Positions 14,579 to 23,495 are shown, counted from the stretch's first letter. The stretch is 25,371 nucleotides of DNA from CAZDBA01 sp964503615 (GCA_964503615.1 CAZDBA010000065.1:1-25371); one strand, 5' to 3'. A program made the numbers and translations. The notes: generated by a model not told the origin, from the sequence alone.

Positions 14579-16555
14579 ATGAATTTCAATACGGAATGGA
14601 CCGCCGACGACGCAGCAGATCTCTATCATCTGGACCGTTGGGGACTGGGTTATTTTCAAGTCGACGAAGACGGCTTTGTCGTAGCTTGTCACAACGCACA
14701 CGCTAGTCGTGCTGTCCGGATCGTAGATGTAGTGCGAGACGTGCAGCGGCAAGGGATTTCTCCGCCAGTGCTGGTTCGATTTCCCGGCATCATTCGGCAC
14801 CGAGTGGCTGAGATTAATCGAGTGTTTCGCGAGGCGATTGAGGAGTTCGAATTTCAAGGCAAATACCAATGCCTGTTTCCCGTAAAAGTCAATCAGCACC
14901 GTGAAGTAATTCAGGCAACGATCCAGGCAGGTCAGCGTTTCGGCGGCGGTATGGAAGCGGGCAGCAAAGCGGAATTGTTGGCGGTCATTGCCATGGCTGA
15001 CAACGAAATGCCGATTCTATGTAACGGGTTCAAAGACGAAACGATCGTCGAGGTCGCTTTGAGAGCGCACAAACTCGGGCGAAAGATCACGATCGTTATC
15101 GAAAAGCCAAACGAGATCGAACTCATTGCCCGATTGGCCAAGCAGTTTGAGATCCAGCCGCGTCTGGGCGTGAGGATCAAGCTTTCCTCTCGTGTAACAG
15201 GCGGGCATTGGCAGGATTCATCCGGACAGCGAAGCAAGTTCGGACTCACACTTCCCGAATTGGTACGTGGAATCCAGCAGTTGGAGCAGCACAACCTGCT
15301 GGACCGATTGCATCTGATGCACTTTCACCCCGGCAGCCAAATCACCAACGTGCGTAAAATTAAGACTTCGTTGACCGAAGCCGCGCGTGTATACGTTGAC
15401 TTGGTCAAAAAGGGGATTCCCCTGGATACGATCGATGTCGGTGGTGGCTTGGCCGTCGACTATACAGGGCAGCGAAATCGAAGCTCGTCCAGCATGAATT
15501 ACACGTTGCGAGAATATGCGAACGACGTGGTTTACTATATTGCTCAAGTTTGTGACCAAGCGGAGGTTGCCCATCCCACGATCTATTCTGAAAGTGGTCG
15601 AGCCCTAACCGCGCATCACAGCATGGTGGTCGTGCCGATTATGGGCACGTCACATTCGAACGTTGACCGCGTGAATATGGATATCGATTCAGTCGAGACC
15701 GATATTGCTCCCTTGCGAGGTCTACTGGAAATCAAGTCAGAAATGCGGTCAGAGAATTTGCTAGAGTGTTTCCATGATACCCAGGTCGCTTTGGAGACGG
15801 CGTTGCAGTTGTTTACGACTGGTCACCTTACGCTCGACCAACGCGCTCTCGCTGAGTGGTTGGCTCGCTCGATCTACGTCAAGATTAACGAGCTGATTGC
15901 CAATCTTGATTTTGTCGCGCCTGAGTTGGAGAACCTTCGCTACCAGTTAGCGGACACTTACTTTGGAAACTTTTCCGTCTTTCAGGCTCTCCCTGACAGC
16001 TGGGCTTTGAACCAAGTCTTTCCCGTGATGCCAATTCACCGATTGGGCCAACGGCCAGGACGCTTTGGAGTATTGGGTGACCTGACATGTGACTCCGACG
16101 GAAAAGTTGATTGCTTTATCGGTCCCAACGGGGCCAGAAAATGGCTGCCTCTGCACGCGTTGAATTCCGAGGCCGATCAAACGGAACCTTACTACATCGG
16201 CGTCTTTTTGGTGGGGGCCTATCAAGAGGCTTTGAGCGACGACCACAATTTGATGGGCAAGTTCCATATTGTGTCAGTAGACGAAAACAATCGAACCCAC
16301 GTAGTTTGTCATGGTTCCAGTTTAAAGGAAGTGCTGGAGCATACACATCACGACTACGATACTATCATGGATGAACTAAAGACTGCGACAGAGGATGCGG
16401 TCGCAGCGGGGCGACTGTCCAGCGAGGAAGCGATGGAGACACTAGACTGTTACCAGCAGGTCTCGCTAAAGTATACTTATCTCGAAGAAAGCAGCCCGTC
16501 TGTTGTGCCGAAACCAAAGCAAGGTCAAAAGACTTTACTAAGCAAACCCAACTGA
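14579..16555 (+). CDS. speA: biosynthetic arginine decarboxylase
   Basis: This PLP-dependent enzyme decarboxylates arginine to agmatine, the entry to putrescine and polyamine synthesis. From the ATG at 14579 the protein is 658 residues, the same length as E. coli SpeA. A TTG at 14507 would add 24 residues without a family match. The PLP lysine is K103 in FPVKVNQHREV. GGMEAGSKAEL, MHFHPGSQITNVRKI, VGGGLAVDY and ESGRALTAHH follow in order, and the C-terminal catalytic cysteine is C504 in LTCDSDGKVDC. The end reads KYTYLEE, as in SpeA. No Shine-Dalgarno is evident. The transaldolase gene follows after 18 bases, so the two form an operon. It is divergent from the PTPMT1-like gene. Confidence 0.96.
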   Translation: MNFNTEWTADDAADLYHLDRWGLGYFQVDEDGFVVACHNAHASRAVRIVDVVRDVQRQGISPPVLVRFPGIIRHRVAEINRVFREAIEEFEFQGKYQCLFPVKVNQHREVIQATIQAGQRFGGGMEAGSKAELLAVIAMADNEMPILCNGFKDETIVEVALRAHKLGRKITIVIEKPNEIELIARLAKQFEIQPRLGVRIKLSSRVTGGHWQDSSGQRSKFGLTLPELVRGIQQLEQHNLLDRLHLMHFHPGSQITNVRKIKTSLTEAARVYVDLVKKGIPLDTIDVGGGLAVDYTGQRNRSSSSMNYTLREYANDVVYYIAQVCDQAEVAHPTIYSESGRALTAHHSMVVVPIMGTSHSNVDRVNMDIDSVETDIAPLRGLLEIKSEMRSENLLECFHDTQVALETALQLFTTGHLTLDQRALAEWLARSIYVKINELIANLDFVAPELENLRYQLADTYFGNFSVFQALPDSWALNQVFPVMPIHRLGQRPGRFGVLGDLTCDSDGKVDCFIGPNGARKWLPLHALNSEADQTEPYYIGVFLVGAYQEALSDDHNLMGKFHIVSVDENNRTHVVCHGSSLKEVLEHTHHDYDTIMDELKTATEDAVAAGRLSSEEAMETLDCYQQVSLKYTYLEESSPSVVPKPKQGQKTLLSKPN

Positions 16556-16573
16556 TTCCAAGGAGAAGATTCA

Positions 16574-17623
16574 ATGTCACAGTCGCTCAATTCCCTGATT
16601 AAAAGCGGTACCAAACTTTGGCTGGACAGTATCGACCCCGATCTCGTCAAAGAAAACCGCGCACAGGGAGCAACCGGTGCGACTTCGAATCCAATCATTG
16701 TCGCCAATCTGTTGAAAACAGGCCGCTTCGATGGAGACATTTCCAGTTTGATCGAATCTGGCGCTGATGACCATTCACTCGCATGGAAGCTCACCGACCA
16801 AATCGTGCAAGATGCTCAAGCTGTTTTTCAGCCGGTGTGGGAATCGACCTCAGGCGACGACGGCTATGTCAGTTTCGAACTGGATCCACTGATCGAGGAT
16901 CCTGAACTTAATATGGCGCATGAAGAACGAGTTAAAAAGTATATCGAGCTGGGCAAGCAGTGGTCGGCGGGTCACACCAATCGAATGATCAAAGTTCCTG
17001 CGACACCGGCGGGGCTGGATGCGCTGGAAGAGCTTTGTGCTCATGGCGTCAGTTTGAATGTGACTTTGATTTTCAGTCAGCGACAATATGATGCCGCTCG
17101 AGATGCCGTTTGGCGGGGAGCTCAGCGACGCGACGATCTGTCAAAATTCAAAAGCGTCTATAGCATTTTCGTCTCTCGTATCGATGTTTATACAGGAGAA
17201 AAATATCCAAGTCTCAGTTCTGAAGCGCAGGGCAACGTCGGAATTATCAATGCAAAACGGATCTGGGCGCAGAACGAAAAATTCTGGGCTGATAAAAATT
17301 GTCCGTTGCGACAAGAGATGATCTTTGCCAGTACGGGAACCAAGCGACCTGAAGATCCCAAGTGGAAATACGTGCAAGCGCTGGCCGGTAGCGACATTCA
17401 AACCAACCCGCCGGCCACGAACAGTGCGGTTGCAGAAAGCGGAGTAGAGTTCGATCGTCAGGTCGATCAATTGCCAAGCGATACCGTGTTGGCTGAAATA
17501 AACGACACAGTGGATTTTGCTAAAATGGAAGATGACCTGATGGAACAGGGGATCGCCAAATTCGCCACGCCCCAACACGAACTACTGGCACTGATCGCTG
17601 AAAAACGTTCCGCAAACGGTTAG
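16574..17623 (+). CDS. tal: transaldolase
   Basis: Transfers the dihydroxyacetone unit between sedoheptulose 7-phosphate and glyceraldehyde 3-phosphate in the non-oxidative pentose phosphate pathway. The 349-residue protein has the Schiff-base lysine K140 in MIKVPATPAGLDALEEL, the TGATSNPII motif (about 34-42), and STGTKRPED with NPPAT near the C-terminus. These resemble the longer bacterial subfamily rather than E. coli TalB. A perfect AAGGAG precedes the ATG. It is the second gene of an operon with speA. The coupling of polyamine and pentose phosphate genes has no known reason and may be incidental. Confidence 0.93.
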   Translation: MSQSLNSLIKSGTKLWLDSIDPDLVKENRAQGATGATSNPIIVANLLKTGRFDGDISSLIESGADDHSLAWKLTDQIVQDAQAVFQPVWESTSGDDGYVSFELDPLIEDPELNMAHEERVKKYIELGKQWSAGHTNRMIKVPATPAGLDALEELCAHGVSLNVTLIFSQRQYDAARDAVWRGAQRRDDLSKFKSVYSIFVSRIDVYTGEKYPSLSSEAQGNVGIINAKRIWAQNEKFWADKNCPLRQEMIFASTGTKRPEDPKWKYVQALAGSDIQTNPPATNSAVAESGVEFDRQVDQLPSDTVLAEINDTVDFAKMEDDLMEQGIAKFATPQHELLALIAEKRSANG

Positions 17624-18307
17624 AAGTGAGTTCCGTGGCTTTGGAGCGGCGGGTAACGATGAGGATCATCCGGAACCACCCCGCATTCGGTTTGCCTTTT
17701 GCACAAACTAATCCAAAGTTGAGAGCGCCCGATGCAAAAGTCAGTAGAGTGTTTACCGCTTCCTGGAATTGTTGCTCAAAGACGGCGCTGACGAGCTCAA
17801 CACTAAAATTGATCGAATTTCAGCAAAGGATCCATAATGGATTTTTCATTATCCGAAACGAAAAATGACTTTCGAGTTCTATCACAATGCAAAATTTGTA
17901 TTGACCACATAAGGGGAGCAACAAGTATTCTTCAAGGCTGTGGGCACCACAAGAAAGACTTGATTCATGTTTTTTTTCTGGTTGTTGATTTCGTTAGATG
18001 AGGATTTCAGCATTCTTGGCGATCGTTTTGTTGAAAGAATTGAAAAAGTGGCCATTGTGCTTTATTTTGGTTAATCTATTGGATTACAAGTCACGGGAGG
18101 ATTAGGTCCACTTAGCTGTTTTAACCTTTTGGTGCGAACCGATAGTCCACCTTTTAACGCGCTTGTCAACAACGATTTCGTTGGGGTATCACCGCCTTCG
18201 AAGTCGTGCGAGAGGGAATGCTGTACGATTGTTCGTCTCAGAGAAAGCCTCAAACTGAATACCTTAAAACCACTTTTGAAACCACTTTTGAACAGCGAGG
18301 AAAGAAC
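17624..18307. other. 684-base region with no convincing gene
   Basis: No frame here has a plausible start, length and composition. An 80-codon frame from 17626 has no family features. The only structures I see are short: ATAATG and CATTAT around 17836-17855, the dyad CAACGA-TT-TCGTTG at 18170-18183, and two perfect copies of AAACCACTTTTG at 18267-18278 and 18279-18290, just before the ribosome-binding site of the next gene. A small RNA cannot be excluded. Confidence 0.4.
18267..18290. repeat. perfect 12-bp tandem duplication in the leader of the propeller gene
   Basis: AAACCACTTTTG is present twice without spacing (18267-18278 and 18279-18290), 17 bases before the ATG at 18308. It could be a slippage product or a pair of binding sites in the 5' leader. 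No regulator is known for it. Confidence 0.7.
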
Positions 18308-19627
18308 ATGAAAACCAGAAACACAGCGAAGGACTTAAACTTTGGTTCTCTTTTGTACCCAAGTAAAATCGCCTTAAAATTTTATACAACTCTGCTTGTG
18401 TTTTTCCTTGTTTGTATCGGGTTTCAGGAACGCTCTGATGCTCAGACTGACATGCTAGACGACGCTCAATTCTCCTCGCTTGATTTTCTCGTTGGTGATG
18501 CTGTTTACGATCCCAACCGTGGTGTGGTGTACGCCACGGTGCCTTCATCTCAAGGAATTGAATTAGGAAATCGACTGGTCACGATCGAACCGTCCAGCGG
18601 CTTGGTCATCGCTTCCGTTTTCGTAGGTAGCGAGCCCAACCAAGTCGCGGTTTCTGACGATGGAAGCCGAGTTTATATCGGAATTGATGGTTCCCAAGGG
18701 GTGCGTTACTACGAACCAGAAACTGGCGAGTTGGGGCCTATCTTCACACTCGGTGCAGGACCTGCTGTCGCTGAGGACTTGGCTGTCGCTCCGGGGGTTC
18801 CCAATGCCGTGGTTGTCTCTCGCGATCAGACTGGTAACTCTGCGGATGGTAACTTGGAGGTTTTTACTGACGAGGGATCGACGTTCTCGCAGTCATTTTT
18901 TGTAAGCTGTGCTAATCTGATCGGTTTCATCGACAACGATACTCTGTTCGGATTCAACAATTCAAACACGGGATTTGGAGGAACGCTGTATGATTTTAAT
19001 GGAGAAACACTGACACAGACCCAAAGTCAGCGTTCGCTGATTAGCGTTTTCAATGTCGAAGTTGAAGTTTCCCGCGATGGTTTGCTCAATTTCACAAACG
19101 GCTTGGTGATCGACCCAACGACGCTTCTTGCCAAGGGTACATTCAACATTAACCTGGATACTATTGATTCCACCGTTGAATCGGTTCCTGAATCGGGGCT
19201 GACTTACTTCGCAGGTCCGGCCAGCTTTTTTACCAATGTGGCAACTCTGCGTGTCTTTTGCAGTGAAACATTTTTGCAATTGGACTCGATAGAGATGACG
19301 GGAATTACCATTGAAGACGGCCGTGGTGAGTTGATCACCGCCGGAGAAGGTCGTCTGGCTTTGATTTCCGACCCAGATTTTTCTGATGGTTTTTCAAACG
19401 CGCGGAGGCTCACGTTTATCTCCAATATTCCGGTCAGCGACGGATCGGGTCCGCTTCTCGGAGACGTTGACTTAAGCGGCGATGTTAACTTTTCAGATAT
19501 CGGTCCGTTTATCGAAGTGCTGATTACCGCAGAATTTATGACGGAGGCAGATTGCAACGAAGATGGAGCCGTCGATTTCTTCGACATTGGGGTGTTCATC
19601 GGAATTTTGAACGGTTGCTCGGGTTAA
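18308..19627 (+). CDS. secreted beta-propeller-like protein with C-terminal dockerin-like repeat
   Basis: A 439-residue exported protein. The frame is open from 18206, but the ATG at 18308 has GAGG seven bases upstream and gives a signal-peptide N-terminus (hydrophobic core FYTTLLVFFLVCIGF, end DAQ). The body contains repeated blocks of the YVTN/beta-propeller kind, such as DAVYDPNRGVVYATVP, VTIEPSSGLVIASVFVG, PNQVAVSDDGSRVYIG and VRYYEPETGELG. They suggest a partial or full propeller, normally a binding scaffold. The last 60 residues carry two dockerin-like repeats, GDVDLSGDVNFSDIGPFI and ADCNEDGAVDFFDIGVFI, and end in CSG. No catalytic motif is seen. Convergent with the LecA-like gene. Confidence 0.8.
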   Translation: MKTRNTAKDLNFGSLLYPSKIALKFYTTLLVFFLVCIGFQERSDAQTDMLDDAQFSSLDFLVGDAVYDPNRGVVYATVPSSQGIELGNRLVTIEPSSGLVIASVFVGSEPNQVAVSDDGSRVYIGIDGSQGVRYYEPETGELGPIFTLGAGPAVAEDLAVAPGVPNAVVVSRDQTGNSADGNLEVFTDEGSTFSQSFFVSCANLIGFIDNDTLFGFNNSNTGFGGTLYDFNGETLTQTQSQRSLISVFNVEVEVSRDGLLNFTNGLVIDPTTLLAKGTFNINLDTIDSTVESVPESGLTYFAGPASFFTNVATLRVFCSETFLQLDSIEMTGITIEDGRGELITAGEGRLALISDPDFSDGFSNARRLTFISNIPVSDGSGPLLGDVDLSGDVNFSDIGPFIEVLITAEFMTEADCNEDGAVDFFDIGVFIGILNGCSG

Positions 19628-19630
19628 TTA

Positions 19631-19665
19631 AAAAGGGGATATTCATTCACTGCGTCCCTTTTGTT
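19631..19665 (+). terminator. weak terminator-like hairpin after the propeller gene
   Basis: AAAAGGG (19631-19637) can pair with CCCTTTT (19656-19662), with a bulged G and one more A-T pair. It is followed by GTTT. It lies just after the stop codon at 19627. The stem is A/T-rich, so strength is doubtful. Confidence 0.35.
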
Positions 19666-19717
19666 TAACTCGCAGCCGCGGCCAATCATGACCTGCGAAA
19701 TGCTTATACAACTCGTA

Positions 19718-19757
19718 AGCATGCTCAAGTTCTGCGATGCTTCAACTTGAGCATGCT
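19718..19757. repeat. inverted repeat with 14-bp arms between convergent genes
   Basis: A perfect inverted repeat has arms 19718-19731 (containing GCATGCTCAAGTT) and 19744-19757, with a 12-nt loop. It lies between the plus-strand propeller gene and the minus-strand LecA-like gene. No T-tract follows on either strand, so termination is possible but not shown. Confidence 0.65.
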
Positions 19758-19807
19758 CACAGTTCTTCGTTCGGCTACCGAATTACAGTCCTCCGAATTA
19801 GTTCCAG

Positions 19808-20968
19808 TTACTCTTCGGCACCGGGTGTTACCGTAATCTTTGCTTTGTAACTGCCTGGCCATTGGTAATTGGCTTGGTTGGCGTAATTGTCTCGCATTGC
19901 GATGCCAAGATACAAAATGCCGTTGGACTTGGCGACAAAATCGCCCTTTTCTCCAATCTTTTCATAATCGTTGCCTGTACCAATTCTTGCGAGCAAGGTA
20001 CCGCAATTGAAATTCAACCAATTACCTTGATTCGTAATTCCGTTGGGGGTGGAGTTAATGTTGCCCCAAGTTGCCCAGTGAACCGAACCACTTGCTCGAA
20101 TCCTGATTCGGTCTCCCTTATTGACCCGGATTTTGGATGAGATGGGCGTGGTTTGAAAAAACGATTCACCTTTCACGTTAACCGTTTTGGTTACTGCTTG
20201 AGTCGACCGCATCCAGGTTCGGTCGGCCGATTTGATATCTGAAAGCGAGATAGTCAGCTCTCCATACTTGCTGTTTAAAACAAACTCGGGTTGTAAAATC
20301 TTTCCCACGATTGTGAAGTCGCGAGTTTGCAAGGTGTCGCCTCGAACCAATTCGGGTTCCTGTCCTCCTTCGTCCCAATTCTCTTCGCCATCCACCATCT
20401 CGTCAATTTCTTCGCGGATCGCAAGCAGGTGCTTTTTTCTCTCCGCGCTGGTTCCAGGATCGACTGCATGCAATACAGAACGAATTGAGACCCCCATTCC
20501 AACCAGTTCGCGATGTGCTCGTTCTCGTGTTTGAAAGTCTCGATTGTCCAGTTGCTCGACCAGTGAATTGATTCGTTCGGTAAGCTCCGGAAAACTGTCC
20601 AGTCCAGGACGGAACTGAATAATGTTCTGGACAGGGACCTCCAATTTTCCAAACTGAGTTTCGACTTTTACGTATTCAATATTCACACTGCCCATGACGA
20701 CCGTGCCATCCCACAGTGTCAATCGTATTTCGCGAGCGCCTGGTTGCTGACCTTCAATCCGAATCGCTTCGACAATTCCCTCTTCTTCAGAATTTTGCTC
20801 CCCCTGCTCTTCCCCCTCTTGCTCTCCTTCTTCCTCTTGTTCTGCAGGTACCGGTTTAATAGCGGCTGGTAGAAGTTCAATTGCCTTCGCTTGAACAGGT
20901 TGAGCGTTAGCAAAATGCGAAGTTAGTACCAATATGCAAAGGAAGCTCAGGGTGGAAAGTAATTTCAT
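19808..20968 (-). CDS. secreted protein with acidic linker and LecA-like C-terminal domain
   Basis: A 386-residue exported protein. The ATG at 20968 gives MKLLSTLSFLCILVLTSHFANA, a clear signal peptide. A TTG at 20977 is a less likely alternative. Residues 41-65 are a Glu/Gln-rich acidic stretch. Residues 75-120 contain the beta-rich blocks IRLTLWDGTVVMGSV and KLEVPVQNIIQFRPG. Residues 130-190 are helical, with NRDFQTRERAHRELVGMG, a pattern common in planctomycete secreted proteins. Residues 262-383 (KTVNVKGESFFQTT, NKGDRIRIRASGSV, NCGTLLARIG, IGEKGDFVAKSNG, then a calcium-site-like RDNYANQ and PGSYKAKITV) parallel the galactophilic lectin LecA/PA-IL. Sugar binding is inference. Function in the cell is unknown. 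Confidence 0.78.
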   Translation of the reverse strand: MKLLSTLSFLCILVLTSHFANAQPVQAKAIELLPAAIKPVPAEQEEEGEQEGEEQGEQNSEEEGIVEAIRIEGQQPGAREIRLTLWDGTVVMGSVNIEYVKVETQFGKLEVPVQNIIQFRPGLDSFPELTERINSLVEQLDNRDFQTRERAHRELVGMGVSIRSVLHAVDPGTSAERKKHLLAIREEIDEMVDGEENWDEGGQEPELVRGDTLQTRDFTIVGKILQPEFVLNSKYGELTISLSDIKSADRTWMRSTQAVTKTVNVKGESFFQTTPISSKIRVNKGDRIRIRASGSVHWATWGNINSTPNGITNQGNWLNFNCGTLLARIGTGNDYEKIGEKGDFVAKSNGILYLGIAMRDNYANQANYQWPGSYKAKITVTPGAEE

Positions 20969-21256
20969 GACACTCAACTCTCGAATCTTGATTTTGAATG
21001 TAAGCAGCTGCTGCTTACTTTGCCTTAGCTCTATTTTGCATGATCGGTAGGGATCTGGAAAGTTTGACGGTCGAAATTGTCAATAAATTCCGGCTAGTCG
21101 CTTAAAAATCTCCAAAAGGCCAATTGGTCAAAGTCAAATCTTGTTACAGATCCATGACAATGAATCGTGCATAGCCTTGAGAAAACAGCCAACAGATCCC
21201 AAAAGCGTCAAAGCCGTTACATGGCAGTTGAGTGGAGAGCCAAACGCAAAATCTAT

Positions 21257-22672
21257 TTATCTGGCAAGCATCAAGCCAAAGATGACGCCGATCAAGCCGC
21301 CCAGTCCGAGAGCAACTAATGTCCCCAATACAAAGGTGGAGAACGAAATCATAACCGGTTCTTTGGGCAGTCGCCCCGCATTGCTAAATTGTTCCGTGAT
21401 CGAACCGGGAATGGGCGGTTTGGATTGACTCGAAAGCTGGTGGTCAGTGTCTTGCGATTGGATCGTACTGTGGTTGGTGTCGCTGAACCCGGACATCTCG
21501 GTGATCGCCATTTCAGCAACATCGATATCGGGGTCGGTGTCCTGGTTGTCGGCAGACGGCAGCGACTCGGAGGTCCAACGTTGACGATCAATTTCATCGT
21601 TGATCATGAGCGTGTCATCACTGGCCCAGGGAGCCAATCGCTCAGCGACTTCTAACGCGGATTGAATCCTTTCTGCGGGATTCTTTTCCATCATGTCACC
21701 GATTAAATCGACGAACTCGTCACTTACCTCTTCATTAAATCGCCGAGGGTGCCAAGGCGTTTCCTGCAAGTGTCGACGGGCTTTACTTTTGGGAGTGCCG
21801 CCAGGAAAAGGGACTTTGCCTGTCACCGCGTAGTACAGAGTGCAACCGAGCGAATAAATATCACTTACCTCAGTGACCTCAAGTGGCGTTTTGATCTGCT
21901 CAGGAGAAAGATAGTCGGCCGTTCCAACGATTTTCCCGAAGCGAGGGTCTTCGGGATCGTTCAAGTAAAACGCAAGTCCCAGATCGGAAACCTTAGCGGT
22001 GCCTTCTGGAGTAACAAGGATGTTTCCCGGTTTAATATCGCGATGGATTAAGTCTCGTTCATGTGCATGCGCGAGGCCCTCAGCCGCTTGTTTGATCACA
22101 CTGGCAGCCTGTTGGACCGTCAGTCGGCCTTTGGTCCGAACCAATCTTCGCAAGTCGGTTCCGGGCACGTACTCAACGACCAGGTAGTGAACATTTCCGT
22201 CTTCGCCCGCATCAAACGCGCGAACCAAAAAGGGATGATCCAGTTTTGCCTGAGCGCGGATCTCACGTCGAAAGTTGACGATCGCCTCTGGAGTTGTTTT
22301 GTGAAGCGGAAGGACTTTGACTGCCGATTCGCGACCAAGCATTTCGTGGACTGCCTTGAAGACCTGCCCCATTCCGCCTTGACCAATCCAGTCCGTAATA
22401 ATGTAAGGGCCTAAATTTAATTTGGTCCGGCCAGAAAGAAGTTGGTCCGATTGATACCGCGTCAAATGGTCAAGCTTGACCAGCATTGCTGCCAGTTCTT
22501 TGTCCGTGTAGGCCGTGGCTGTCGACTGCGACGTTTCCGATTTCTTCTGCATCGTTTGCGTAATGGCATCACGTAGTTGGTCGTCTGTGACCAAGCCACT
22601 GGAAAGTGCAGCATTTCGAAATTTATGTTGCTCGTTCAAAACGAAAACGCAGAATGGAGTTGTGGAAGACAA
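21257..22672 (-). CDS. membrane-anchored serine/threonine protein kinase
   Basis: A 471-residue kinase when read from a TTG at 22672. The true start is uncertain because no ATG is near the expected N-terminus; another TTG lies at about residue 12. Residues 20-85 are the planctomycete pre-kinase region (SGLVTDDQLRDAITQ, LTRYQSDQLLSGRTKLNLG). The domain has GQGGMGQV (about 97-104), the lysine of ESAVKVLP (K119) and HRDIKPGN (about 210-217). DLG stands in place of DFG (about 230-232), followed by SPEQ and YSLGCTLYYAVTG. A Ser/Asp-rich tail (about 345-440) leads to a C-terminal transmembrane helix (about 441-468, FSTFVLGTLVALGLGGLIGVIF) with only a few residues after it. It follows the RluA-type gene by 47 bases, and they may be cotranscribed. 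Confidence 0.87.
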   Translation of the reverse strand: MSSTTPFCVFVLNEQHKFRNAALSSGLVTDDQLRDAITQTMQKKSETSQSTATAYTDKELAAMLVKLDHLTRYQSDQLLSGRTKLNLGPYIITDWIGQGGMGQVFKAVHEMLGRESAVKVLPLHKTTPEAIVNFRREIRAQAKLDHPFLVRAFDAGEDGNVHYLVVEYVPGTDLRRLVRTKGRLTVQQAASVIKQAAEGLAHAHERDLIHRDIKPGNILVTPEGTAKVSDLGLAFYLNDPEDPRFGKIVGTADYLSPEQIKTPLEVTEVSDIYSLGCTLYYAVTGKVPFPGGTPKSKARRHLQETPWHPRRFNEEVSDEFVDLIGDMMEKNPAERIQSALEVAERLAPWASDDTLMINDEIDRQRWTSESLPSADNQDTDPDIDVAEMAITEMSGFSDTNHSTIQSQDTDHQLSSQSKPPIPGSITEQFSNAGRLPKEPVMISFSTFVLGTLVALGLGGLIGVIFGLMLAR

Positions 22673-22719
22673 GAGCTTGTAAGTTAGATGAAATTACTAA
22701 CCAACAAGTGTTACCCGAA

Positions 22720-23436
22720 TCATACTGCAAATCGGTCCGTTTTCCAATAATTTGGAGGATTGCATTCAAATGAGAGTCGGTTTTTTAAGGTGGGATGGTT
22801 AAAAGCGAGCGACTGTGCGTGTAGGGCTATCCCGTTGGCAAATCGTTCTTTGCTACCATATTTCCTGTCACCTACAATCGGCAGTCCAAGATGAGCAAGT
22901 TGGACACGGATTTGATGTTTTCGTCCAGTAAACAATTTGATTGAAATGAGCGAAATAACCTCCGGTTTGCGGTTTGTCCTTTGTCCCGTTTCGATCTGAT
23001 CGATTAGTTGATATTCCAACTTCGCAATTTTAGCGCCTTGGGTATTCGGCTGGGTGACTTCCATCCGCCGCTGTTGGTCGTTTTTGATTACCCAGTCTTC
23101 TAGCTGTCCAGAACTTGCGGGCGGTTTTCCTGCCACGATTGCGAGGTAGCTTTTGTCGACGGTTCGCTCACGAAACTGTTGGTTCAACCGGCTAGCCGCT
23201 TTACTGGTTCGCGCGAACACGATTGCACCGGTAACCCACGAATCAAGCCTGCTGACGACTCCCAGATAAACATTGCCCGGCTTGGCATGCTTTTTCTTGA
23301 GATACGCTTTACAATCGTTTAACAGGCTGGGTTCTTGCGGCTTGGCCCCCATCGTCGCGAGCACGGCAGGCTTGTTCACGACCAACAAGTGATTGTCTTC
23401 GTGCAAAATATGGAGTTCGGTTTTCACGGTGTGCAA
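22720..23436 (-). CDS. RluA-family pseudouridine synthase with altered HRLD motif
   Basis: A 238-residue enzyme that isomerises uridine to pseudouridine in rRNA or tRNA. Typical segments are LHEDNHLLVVNKPAVLAT (about 11-28), the catalytic block VVSRLDSWVTGAIVFART (about 60-77) with the nucleophile D65, KSYLAIVAGKP, and FTGRKHQIRVQLAHLGLPIVGDRKYG near the C-terminus. The usual HRLDxxTSG reads SRLDSWVTG here; the catalytic Asp is kept but the His and the Ser of TSG differ. There is no S4 domain, so it is of the short RluA/RluC-like kind and the target site is unknown. The start is a TTG at 23436; a GTG three codons later is equally possible. It is divergent from maf and followed by the membrane-anchored kinase. 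Confidence 0.86.
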   Translation of the reverse strand: MHTVKTELHILHEDNHLLVVNKPAVLATMGAKPQEPSLLNDCKAYLKKKHAKPGNVYLGVVSRLDSWVTGAIVFARTSKAASRLNQQFRERTVDKSYLAIVAGKPPASSGQLEDWVIKNDQQRRMEVTQPNTQGAKIAKLEYQLIDQIETGQRTNRKPEVISLISIKLFTGRKHQIRVQLAHLGLPIVGDRKYGSKERFANGIALHAQSLAFNHPTLKNRLSFECNPPNYWKTDRFAV

Positions 23437-23495
23437 AGCCTGCGTCGCGGAATCGAATCGCGAGTAAAGAGTAAATTTATCTGAAAGTCAAAAAG

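Noticed and set aside
17626..17868. 80-codon plus-strand frame after transaldolase
   Set aside because: No recognisable domain or ribosome-binding site, and Ser/Thr/Arg-rich composition unlike its neighbours; treated as non-coding.
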